Translations under genes and position numbers: made by a program | Notes under the pieces: generated by a model | What the model was told of the DNA's origin: nothing | Database searches by the model: none | The model's input: only the letters and a program-made list of their open reading frames with translations | Origin: Globisporangium splendens | Lineage: Eukaryota; Oomycota; Peronosporomycetes; Pythiales; Pythiaceae | Direction of reading: 5' to 3' | Assembly: GCA_006386115.1 (NCBI GenBank) | Contig: VFIW01000153.1 | Location: 1 to 64,000 of the forward strand | DNA length: 64,000 bases | Shown: positions 54,001 through 62,856 of the stretch, one piece after another | How positions within the stretch are numbered: position 1 is the stretch's first letter | Layout: each line of letters starts with the position of its first letter

Positions 54001-55962
54001 TAGTGCGAGAATCTCCGCGGCAACGATAAACAGGAGAGGGGAGAGGGGGCAACCTTGACGAATTCCCGACTTGACCTCCCATTCTCTCGACACTTCACCG
54101 TTCACCAGGTACTGCGCTGTAGTGTCCGAGTGCATTCGACGTACTAAATCCACAAATTGTCGCCCAAAACCGAACTTGCTCAGCACAAGGTACAGAAAGT
54201 CTCTGTCCAATGTGTCGTAAGCCTTCATGAAGTCAAGCATAACAATTCCCGGAGCGTCATCCAACCCTTCAGCACTGTTGTGGTACGCTTTGTCCAACGC
54301 AGCTTGCATGATGAGGATTGCCTCTCGTACTTCTTTTTCAGTGATGGGTGCCATCAAGTCTTGGTTTTGCGCTTCCGTGACTTTTCGAGTTCCCGGAATG
54401 TACACCAGTGCATCAAATCGCTGTTCAGCCTTCTGCGGAGGGACCGCAGCATGGCTCTGGCCAGTGATTTGGTTCCATTCTGCCCCCATGATGTCCGCCA
54501 GACTCGCGTTTGGTGGGTGGTACCTTCCGGGAGTCGGTTCCAATCGCGAAATTGTTTGATCCCGCTGCCAGTTGGCGATCCTCCGAAAGAAGTGACGAAC
54601 ATCCCCCTGCGTTGCTTGCATATACTTGCCGAATTTGAACTCTGCTGCCTCACTTACCGTGTTTGCTTGTTCTTCGATCAGCTGACGCCTTGTGCGGTTT
54701 GCCGGTCGGTGCTGCTGATCCTCCAATTTTTGCCGATATCTTCGTACTTGCCGCTTCTCTGTTCGACTTACTCTCAGTATTGCTTTGATGATACGCTGCT
54801 CCAGGTTGCTCCATACGATTGACCCTTCACTCTGCATCAGCTCCAGATCGTGAGCGATTGCCTTTTGCACCCCAGTCCGCACCAAGTCAGGACGCGAGGT
54901 TCGCATCGGGTACCTGTACTTGTTCACTCTCTTTGGTCTCTGCGGTTGACTCGTCCATTTCATATGCAGCACCACTGCTTGGTGATCCGAGTAGCGCTTG
55001 GGTAGCTCTATGGCCTCCCATTGCACGGCGCTTCCCAGATTCCCTGCTATATAGAATCGGTCGAGTCGACTGGCTGAGTTTTTTCTCCAGTATGTGAAAT
55101 GCTCCGTCGGTTCCCTCTGCACTGGCCACTCCGGATCCTCCACTAGCTCCCGTGCGTCGTAAATGCTCCACTCCGTCACTAGTCGTCTCAGTTCTGCACT
55201 TTCGCACTGCACAGATAGCCGAACTCCTCTTTGGTACCGGTCCCGTTGCTTGTCGAGCACACAATTGAAGTCACCTCCGAGCACTGCTGCTGCATCTTGA
55301 TGAGTCCCGAACTCCTCGTTTAGGCGTCGGAAGAAGTGTTCTCGCTCTGGTTTCTTGTTGGGTGCGTACACATTAATCCACACCACTCCCTTGGACTTGA
55401 TAGCGACTGTGCGATTCGTCCACTTGGATTCCTCGATCAGTTGTGTTTCGCTAATCGTCTTCGGATTTGTGAGTATTGCCACTCCGCCGGTCGCGTCAGG
55501 ATGGATGGACCAAAAGGATGTTGATTCGTCCAGGTTTGCAACCCCCCATATTCGGTTCCAGTAATGTCGGAGTCTGCGTTCTTCTTTGGCTGTGGTGATC
55601 CTCGTCTCCTGTAAATAAATGATATCATACTTTTCTGCGGTTAGTGCCCCCTTGAGGTCCTCTAACCATTTTGTTCGTTCTTTCTTTTTGAATCCGCACA
55701 CGTTCTAAGTTAATACCTGTAGCGTGTTTGGACATGGTCTTTTTTCCTTTTTTTGGTTTTTGTAAAATGCATTCTTGAGGGCATGTAGCGCGGCGTACAT
55801 TTCTGTGCCTGGGCTACTGCCACCTTGGTTACCTGTTGGTGTTGCGCCTTTAGTACCTTGAAGGCTCGACCGAGTCCACTTCCATGGTGACTTGAGCCAT
55901 GATCACCGAAAGAGCTAACCACTCGCTGAGCTCCTCTCCACTCTTGAAGGCTGCTTTGAGTT
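51063..55962 (-). mobile_element. LINE copy 2, 5'-truncated
   Basis: Same family as 41340-48905. It ends on the 5' side within the last 50 codons of ORF1, at TGCTTTGAGTT (about 55962), where host intron sequence starts. Such 5' truncation is typical of target-primed reverse transcription. The 3' end has the same CT microsatellite as copy 1. It lies about 20 bases inside the intron of a coiled-coil gene. Confidence 0.85.
51136..55800 (-). pseudogene. LINE ORF2 copy 2: long EN-RT frame, broken near the RNase H
   Basis: ATG 55800 leads to the same in-frame TAG as copy 1 (55705-55707), then 1038 codons are open to 52585. Endonuclease motifs are IYLQETRI, GGDFNCVLDK and SRLDRFYIAG; RT motifs are DFMKAYDTLDRDF, SGIRQGCPLSPL and FVDDSAVF. 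After frameshifts near 52590, 52150 and 51830 the zinc-finger-like and RNase H parts follow (52551-52141, 52325-51816, 51834-51136), with YFDGGARGNPG and NKMADLLANMA. This is the better preserved ORF2 of the two copies. Confidence 0.85.
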
Positions 55963-55984
55963 ACAAATAAATAAATGCACATAC

Positions 55985-56554
55985 CGTGACACCAAGAGTC
56001 TCAACAAGACGTTGATTCGCTAAGCTCACGAAGTTGTTGCGCATATTGATGCCGTTCCCAACGAGCTTGAACGGCACCAATACTTCGTGATCAAGAGCTT
56101 GTGCAAGCCTGCGCTTCACATACGCTTGCTGTCCGGAAATGAATCGCAACTCGTATTTACCGCTCGACGGACCTTTCTCTCGAAGGAGGACAGCAAAACC
56201 ATGATGCATCTTCGAGTTGATCGGGCGGGTCGCAATGCGCTCTTCAATCCTACCCAATATCGCGTGCGTTGTCTCGTGTGCTGTCAAGAGCGAATCGACT
56301 TTGCCATCAATGCCGTCGATGAGACGCATGCGTTCGCGATGGTGAGTTTGGATTAGAAGCGTGATGTGCTCATTCTTCGCGCGCAGTTGGTCTTGCGCAA
56401 CGCGCAATTGGTCATCTTTTGCGCGTAGTTGGTCATCCTTCGTGCGCACCAATTGACTGATATGTTCATCCTTCACACGCAGTTGGTCTTGCGCAACGCG
56501 CAATTGTTCACGGAGCAACGCGTTTTCGGCTTGGAGCACGTCGTCACTTGGCAT
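55985..56554 (-). pseudogene. coiled-coil family member c, exon 1 only; LINE in its intron
   Basis: ATG 56554 starts 190 codons: a coiled coil with the repeated unit DQLRAKDDQLRVAQ, then a globular domain (FAVLLREKG, RFISGQQAYVKRRLA, GNGINMRNNF). At 55984-55979 there is a GTATGT donor in phase 0, directly after LGVT, at the same place as in members a, b and d. LINE copy 2 begins about 20 bases into the intron. No second exon is recognisable beyond the LINE. The word GQQAYVKRR and the NGIN motif resemble the C-terminal domains of viral Bro/KilA-N proteins. If the LINE is not spliced out, translation would end at TAA soon after the donor, giving the 197-residue read-through form. Confidence 0.6.
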
Positions 56555-56559
56555 TTTTG

Positions 56560-57343
56560 CTTTGTTTCTTCTTGTTGAATGAAGGAAGTCGATGTGAAGG
56601 AAAACAGAATGAATGTCAATTTGAAAATTTGTATTGGGTGTGGCAAGTATTTAAAACACTTCATCAGAGTCAGAATCAGAATCAGCATTACCGTCAACAT
56701 TCGGTATTATCGTAAAAACATTGTACTACTGCCATCACACGGTACAATCATCACGACACAGTTCAACATTTCCAAAATTAACTGATAGTTATTTTGAGTT
56801 GTATTTATTATTTGAATATAATATACAAAGTGAATCGAACTTGAACGACATCTTTGCCCGGAGATACCTTCTCCGAGATTGTCAGGCGGTCTAAGTTCAC
56901 TCAGAGTATCGGCCCGAATCAAAAAACAGAAGGCCATCTCTGAGTTGTTTGGTGCTATGGTATCTCATGGCAACTTGTAAGATCATTTGAGATGAGGTGA
57001 GGTGAGGGATCAACCAGCACCGAAGCATCAAGAAACACAAAACAAACAGAAAAAAAAGACTGACCAGCACATATTTGCCTTCTCGAGGCTGCGGACCTGA
57101 GGGTATCTCGCGCCGAGCAATGAGAGTCCTCAGTAGTTTTTCAGCCTGGCTCGAGTATATGAGATCCGTTGTTAGCAGAGTTTTTTCTCGCGCTTTTCTC
57201 GCGCTAACATCACTCAAAATGAATCATTCGACCGAATCTCCCAACGACAAGCAACCATCCGATCTTTGTAGCGAGAATGCAGTAGGCAAGGAGTTGAGCA
57301 TCTGTGCATTTTTCACTTACCAAAATAATATACGTGTTTGCAT
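56560..57343. other. no convincing gene
   Basis: The stretch is AT-rich on the left. Open frames on both strands (for example 56897-57217 minus and 57075-57515 plus) have no ATG start and no family resemblance; the latter is antisense to exon 2 of the next gene. It probably holds the promoter of member c. Confidence 0.5.
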
Positions 57344-58335
57344 CTATATCTCTATGTCTGACTCTTCTTCGTCATCATCTCGGATCAGATCGACGAACTC
57401 GTCATCGATTCTCTCTTCAAGTACGAGGCGAGACCAGTCGTTCGCAGCGAGGAGAGGTGAGAGCTCGTTGAACGCATGGATGGCTTCGTCGATGAACCCG
57501 CGGAACTCGTCGTAGCTAATGTTTGTTCCCGGTCGCCATGTCCACCAGATTGCTGTGCAGTGGGGGCGCAGATCGCGGCTCTACGTCGTTTCTATACCTT
57601 AGATTAATACCGCAACTGTAGCATACATCAAATAAAGCAAACACTTACCAGAGGACGATACTCGGGGTCCAGAGAGTCCTTGATGCGCTGATTTGTGTGT
57701 GTTTTTACGTACTGGCGCAAATCGATCCCGTTACCAGACTTGCAAAGGCGAAGCGGGTGCCCACCATCCAATATCAGCTCGGTGCGTTGCTCAACACAGT
57801 ATTGCTTCTGGCCCGACGTGCACCTGATGCTCTTGGACTGCTGTTCGCTGTCAAATTCTGCCAAGAGGTAGTAGTGCTCGAGAGGTCGGCTCGGCGCAGT
57901 CGTCCCTTTCTCTCTCTTTGCTACGCGCTGCAAATCGGTCAGTCGGTTACTGATCTGAGCGTTCGCGCCAAGCACACGGTCGATGCGTCCACAGATGTCG
58001 CGCCGGTGCTCGCGATTGAGCTGTACGAGCGCATTGCGAAGCGATTCGTGGTGTGCGTCGTTGACGCGTGCGAGCTCTTCGCGGTGTGCGTCGTTGACGC
58101 GTGCGAGCTCTTCGCGGTGCTCGCGATTGAGTCGAGCGAGCTCTTCGTGTGCGTCTTTGAGTTGTGCGAGCGCTTCGTGGTGTGCGTCGCTTAGGCGTGC
58201 GAGATCCGCCTCAAGGCGCGTGCGGGCTTCGCGCTCACGGTCGAGATCCGCCTCAAGGCGCGTCCGGAGGTCATGTTCGTGCTCGAGGTCGCGCAGGGCG
58301 TTGTCAAGTCGGTGCTGTAGGGCAACGAGCGCCAT
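57344..58335 (-). CDS. coiled-coil family member d, two exons
   Basis: ATG 58335 (ATCATGGCG) gives MALVALQHRL, parallel to MATVDTLRSL of members a and b; upstream codons to 58581 are open but unlike the family. Exon 1 is 57649-58335, the intron 57581-57648 (GTAAGT donor, TTAATCTAAG branch region, ACGTAG acceptor, 68 nt, phase 0), exon 2 57344-57580. The coiled coil has RTRLEADLDRER and LARVNDAHREE repeats. The globular part reads YYLLAEFD, RCTSGQKQYCVEQR and GNGIDLRQYV just before the intron. Exon 2 encodes FRGFIDEAIHAFNEL, echoing FLGYFDMIVDEAV of members a and b, and ends in an acidic tail. It is the most complete single-copy member. Confidence 0.65.
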
Positions 58336-58533
58336 GATGGTCTCTTCACTTTCAAAATTGCAAACTGTGTGTGCAGAGAGACTCAGGCACCAGTACAAAA
58401 TGCATTGGCTGAATGCATCTGAGTCTGAGGAAACACAGTTTAAAACACTTGCAGTTGCCAAACTCAAACCAAACGATTCTTTGCGCGCGCATTCATCAAC
58501 TTCATCAACTTCATCCACAAGTAGGCAAGCAAC

Positions 58534-58742
58534 ATGCAGAGCAGCAGCGAAGCGAGTGAGAACGAGTTCCTGAAGAAGCACATCACTGAACTAGAAGCAC
58601 AGGTCTCGAGACTGACTCTCAGACACACTACTCCGAGCGCATGCAGCTTCATGACGAACGCGGGAGACTGATTCAGGTGCACCACGCTGAACGCGCCGCT
58701 ATGAGGACAACTTCCCAATTGAAGCGCTCAAGACATGTTTAA
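58534..58742 (+). pseudogene. small coiled-coil fragment, frameshifted
   Basis: ATG 58534 reads MQSSSEASENEFLKKHITEL and loses frame near 58620. The next frame (HYSERMQLHDERGRLIQ) continues as a helix to TAA at 58740-58742. About 68 residues in all, heptad-like. It is divergent to member d, 0.2 kb from its start, and may be a remnant of the same kind of coiled-coil gene. Confidence 0.3.
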
Positions 58743-59222
58743 TGAGTTGTTTATTAGTTTGATAGCGTGTTTTCGTTCAGGTCTCCACCACAATTCAAAG
58801 TTGGGTGACGCCGCCAACGAATCCGAAAATGACATGAGGTCAGTTGCCATTTATCAACCCCCCCCTATTGCTTTTTCGACACCCCACAGGGTCAAAACAG
58901 GACATATGCACTGTGTTATGGAAATTCCTCTCTGCCTTATCTGCCAAAAAGATCCATCTCTTCTTGGCTGTTCGCATTCGATAGAATGAGTATGTTGCTG
59001 TCCTTCTCTCTGAAAGTGAATAGAGTGAGAGGTCGAATGCGGCAGCGTCCTTTCTCTTGCTACTGTGATGGATTTAGGCCAATAGAAACGCTGGGATTCA
59101 TCACAGATGAACTTGCACCCAATCAGTGCACCGCACATTGTCAAGTTTCGTCTCACCCAAACATTTGACGACTGAATGCTGTCGTCTTTCGTCTCACTCA
59201 GGAAGTTGACAACTGGAAGAGA
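58743..59222. other. intergenic, no gene seen
   Basis: Frames here are short or antisense to the SET gene. It contains CAAGTTTCGTCTCACCC and TCGTCTTTCGTCTCACTC, a repeated TTTCGTCTCAC word at 59145 and 59189 just upstream of the SET start, possibly regulatory. Confidence 0.4.
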
Positions 59223-59894
59223 ATGGCTGTACTTGTTTTCACTACCGACAACAAGTACGTCTGCCCACAAGAGGGGTGCTCCATTGCGTACGACAAGCTG
59301 AACAGTCTCCGTCAGCACTGCAAACGCCATCATGGCGCGACAGTCACGCTGCGTGCTCAAAAGACTTGCATTGAAGAGAAACGACGCAGGCAACGCGAAT
59401 ACACCGCTAGGTATCGTGAGAAGAAGAATGCTGCGAGGCGTCCGGTGAAGAAGCATTACAGCTACACAGGCGTGGATGATGCGAATGAGCACGGGGTATT
59501 TGGGTGCCGATCTCCTCTTCTAGCTTATCGTCAGTCCAACATTGAGGGTGCTGGTAATGGCGTATTCGCTCTCCAAGACTTCCAACCTGGCGATATCGTA
59601 ACATGGTATTCGGGTGAGAAGACCGCGTCAATTCCAGACGACCCGTCATATGCAATTGATGTTCGCTCTGGATTTCTCGATGGGATTCGGTCTCCAAAAC
59701 AAGGAGAAGGACTTGCGAGCTTTGTCAACAGGGAAGAGAGAACCAAACCAAAATGCCGCAAGAACTGTACAATCATCAAGTGTCCAGGAGAGAAGCACTC
59801 TCTATATCTGGAGGTAACAAAACCTATCAAAGCAGGTGGAGAACTGTACACTACGTACAGTCGTGGATATAGGATTTACAACAAGTCCCAGTAA
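59223..59894 (+). CDS. SET-domain protein with N-terminal C2H2 zinc finger
   Basis: ATG 59223 (GAGAATGGC), 223 residues, no intron evident. CPQEGCSIAYDKLNSLRQHC with two later His gives a C2H2 finger at residues about 14-37, then a basic region (EEKRRRQREYTARYREKK). From residue 105 a SET fold: NIEGAGNGVFAL (SAM-binding G-x-G), PGDIVTWYSGE, ASFVNRE at the place of the R-F-x-N-H block, and ELYTTYSRGY as the final Tyr motif. The block reads SFVNRE, without the usual His after Asn, so methyl-transfer activity is uncertain. SET enzymes methylate lysines on histones and other proteins. Small SET proteins of this length occur in both protists and their large DNA viruses. It lies between the coiled-coil family and the inverted repeat. 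Confidence 0.75.
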   Translation: MAVLVFTTDNKYVCPQEGCSIAYDKLNSLRQHCKRHHGATVTLRAQKTCIEEKRRRQREYTARYREKKNAARRPVKKHYSYTGVDDANEHGVFGCRSPLLAYRQSNIEGAGNGVFALQDFQPGDIVTWYSGEKTASIPDDPSYAIDVRSGFLDGIRSPKQGEGLASFVNREERTKPKCRKNCTIIKCPGEKHSLYLEVTKPIKAGGELYTTYSRGYRIYNKSQ

Positions 59895-60278
59895 CAACAA
59901 CATATATACAAATCAAGAGACTTCAGAGACAACTGTTTGCGATTCTTTTCTTCACTATATACATTTGACTCTGTGGTAATGATTGCCTAGCCTCGAACGC
60001 GTGATCAGGCGCATGCTTCGATCTTCCACGTCCTAGGTACACAAACCACGTGACGCGCCACCTCTGCCTATCAACGGTTTTTCAAGTTCATCTCATTTCG
60101 ATCAATCAAGACCCGCGTATTGTATGATTGTCCAAGTGTCGTCCTCCAAGATCAAGAAATATCCCACAGGACGATAAGACCCAACGAAAATTTGTATTGC
60201 AACGGCATATCATTCGTGCCAGGAACGCGTGACGTCTAAACTCGGCCACATTACGCTTTCGACAGTGCAGTAAACACC
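59895..60278. other. intergenic, no gene seen
   Basis: No frame of note. The left arm of the inverted repeat may begin earlier than 60279, because its partner runs off the window end. Confidence 0.5.
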
Positions 60279-61427
60279 CCACCGAAAAGACCACACAAGT
60301 GCAAGCTCCCTGCTTGCTTGCTTCCTCTCTGCCTTGCTCGTTCAAGACTCTTCCTCGGTTATCACCTCGATAAACAATCACTGACGATGGGACAATAATC
60401 GACCACAGAAAACACAACATTTGCCAGCTCACTCCGTGCCGATGCTCTTCAAGCAGAGCTGGCGAAACTCAGGGCAGAACTGTCTCCTAGCGCATCGAAG
60501 ATCTGTCGGTATTACAACGAGAAAGGACGGCGCAAACATGGAGATGCCTGTAAGCGGATCCATTTTGATGACCCGGAGGTGCTGAAGGAAAAACTAAAGG
60601 CAAAGGATAAAAGAGTCGAAGCCATGAAATGATTCAGCAAACGTTGCAGTGAAATGAAATCCGATGTCGAGAAAGTGGGGACTGAAGGAACAGTTGAAGA
60701 AGAGGCACCAGGTGTTTGTATTGGATTGCTCGGGGTCCATGTCAGGTTCGACGTGGGACATGTTGATGGCCGCGTGGCACTAGTACTTGTCCAATCGCTT
60801 CGCTCCAGGCGCCTCGCTCGACTTGGTATCGGTCGTGACGTTTGACAGTGGCGCAAGCATTGAATATGAAATCCAGAATACCATGGACAGGGGAAACGCA
60901 TCGCTTTGGTTTTGCGGAGGGGGGGGGGCACGTGGTACAGCGCTGGTCTGAATGCTGCCAACGGAGTGCTCTCGCGTAACGATTTCAAGACATACAGACC
61001 CATTGTGGTGTTTTTCTCGGGTGGACAGCCCGAAGATCAGGGTCCCGGCGAACAGTTGACCATTTCTCTGCGACAGAGTTGCGGCGAATCTGGGCGTGAG
61101 GCGTTTGCTGTGGGGTTTGGCAGCATCAATCTTCAGGTGCTGCAACGCGTTGCCAAGATGCTGGGCGGCACGTACCACCATGCCTTGACATGCACGCAAT
61201 GAAGACGACCTTTCACTCGATTTCCACCTTGCGCTCTTCAACGTCTGTGCGAAAAACTAAAAATGTTGCCTGGCTGGGGGTGTCTAGTTATCGCCATGAC
61301 GACTCTACAGACCACTTAGCATCGGGTTTATCTCGAATCGAAGAGACCGAGGACAGCATCGATTCTTTGTCCACTCTTCATGTTTCCGCGCCATAAACGG
61401 TCGTGTACTGTTTAGGAAACCCTAAAC
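60279..61427. repeat. inverted repeat, left arm
   Basis: Pairs with 62857-64000: CCACCGAAAAGACCACACAA at 60279 is the complement of the last bases of the window, and CCATAAACGGTCGTGTA at 61392 matches inverted at about 62889. The arms look nearly identical. They enclose about 1.43 kb that holds coiled-coil member b. The true arm length is unknown because the window ends. Confidence 0.9.
60431..61396 (+). pseudogene. zinc-finger/von Willebrand A protein, left-arm copy, broken
   Basis: One frame shows LQAELAKLRAELS and CRYYNEKGRRKHGDACKRIH, a CCCH-type finger whose second Cys is Arg, ending at TGA near 60630. Another frame gives VFVLDCSGSMSGSTW, the DxSxS metal site of a VWA domain, then a TAG. 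It goes on with APGASLDLVSVVTFDSGA, TWYSAGLNAA (the Thr of the metal site), PIVVFFSGGQPED and FAVGFGSIN to a TGA at 61200-61202. KTTFHSISTLRSS follows in a third frame. VWA domains bind partner proteins through a divalent cation. Both arms share the TAG and frameshifts, so decay preceded the duplication. Confidence 0.65.
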
Positions 61428-61606
61428 CATAGAGAAGGTGTCCAGATTGAGAATAATTACTAGCGTCCAAAACTCCACACCCACGTTCTCCAACTGGACC
61501 ACATCACTTGAAGGCAGACCAAATATAGTAGTGTGGTACACACCAAACCAGGAGTTTCCTAAACTAAACACAAGAAACAAAACCGCCATTCAGAATTTTG
61601 AACGCC

Positions 61607-62505
61607 ATGGCCACCGTGGACACGCTTCGATCGCTGGAGCACGAAATTCTTCACAATGAGGACCTTCGTAGTCGTGAGGTGTTCTTAGCCGCGCTTCGCT
61701 CTCTCCAGCATGAGCAGCAGCGCGCACAGACTGCGGAGAACGCCCTCGCGCAGGAACGCCAACGTGCCAGTGCTGCTGAAGAGCGTGCCAGTGCTGCTGA
61801 TGCGCGCGGAGACCGCATGGAGACCACACTGACAGAGATTAGAGACGAGCTCCGTCAAGTGCACAGCTATGCACGCAGGACACACAACACGCTCACGGCC
61901 GCTGTGGACAAGTCATCCCAGCTCTTCAATGCACTCTCACACAGCCATCCCAAATCAATCGTCAATCCACGCGAGCAAAAACTCCAGCCAGGGATTGCAG
62001 TGCTTGATGTGTCCGCGTGTCCTAAGCAGCGCCGCATTTACGGCAGTGAAAGACCACGTCTGTACAAGATGATCGAGGGACAGCGAGACAAGCATGTGAA
62101 TCCTACAATCAAAGAGCTGGAAAAAGAAGGAGGCTTCGTTGTCCGAAGTTGGCAGTACTACCCGAATGGCATCACACACCGCGACAACCTCAAGCGCAAC
62201 CTGGACGATTGGCTTCAAGAGCAGGTATGACCATGGTTTATGACGTGAAATACTACGCTTGAACTAACAGACACGTTCTCCTCTCTCGTCAAGCCCAGTG
62301 CGGAGCCCGCGCAAAAGAAGTCGCGTCGTTCATCAAAATCGCTGTGTACGGGTTCAATCCCGACTGCGGTTTCGATGCGGAGAGATTCTTAGGTTACTTC
62401 GACATGATCGTAGATGAAGCGGTGCGTATGCCTGTGGAGTATGGCCGAGAGGCGTATCCGATTGAGGCCGTACCGGTAGCTCGCTTTCTTGTCGAAGCAC
62501 AATAG
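61607..62505 (+). CDS. coiled-coil protein with viral-type C-terminal domain, two exons (member b)
   Basis: ATG 61607 (GCCATGG). Exon 1 is 61607-62224, intron 62225-62298 (GTATGA donor, ACTAAC branch site, CCCAG acceptor), exon 2 62299-62505. It is a near copy of member a (49212-50194), but the heptad block is about 28 residues shorter: only two EERASAA-type units are left. Differences are otherwise few (REQKLQPG for RGRKFQPG). The shared block covers about 61490-62680 here and 49037-50305 there, including promoter and 3' flank. It fills the loop of the inverted repeat, in the opposite direction to member a. Function unknown. Confidence 0.65.
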
Positions 62506-62856
62506 TAGAGGTATCGTTACTCTTTGGTCCTGATACCAAGTCCATGAGTACACCCGTCGGTCCGCGCGCGATCTTGATACCAAGTATATGAGTATACCCG
62601 TTGGTCGCTCTTGCAATCTTTATCTGACCAACAACTCCCCAAATCCAGAATACAATCAGAAACGAGAAAGTACTAGGCTGATGCATCTGAACTGATGAGC
62701 AAGCATCGAAGGTTCGACAATGGACAACTCCGGAAGACGGACGAGAGCACGAAACATTGTCGAAGAGTGTTCCAGTTCTAGTGAGGTAGCCCGTTGTGAT
62801 GCTACTTTCTTCTTTCCAGGTTGACTGGTGCTGAAGGGTCTTTTTCGTCTCTAGAA

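Noticed and set aside
56897..57217. 106-codon frame with a hydrophobic stretch
   Set aside because: It begins with TTG, has no nearby ATG, and no relative is recognisable.
57075..57515. 146-codon Ser-rich plus-strand frame
   Set aside because: It is antisense to exon 2 of coiled-coil member d, begins without ATG, and its Ser runs are the complement of Asp/Glu codons.
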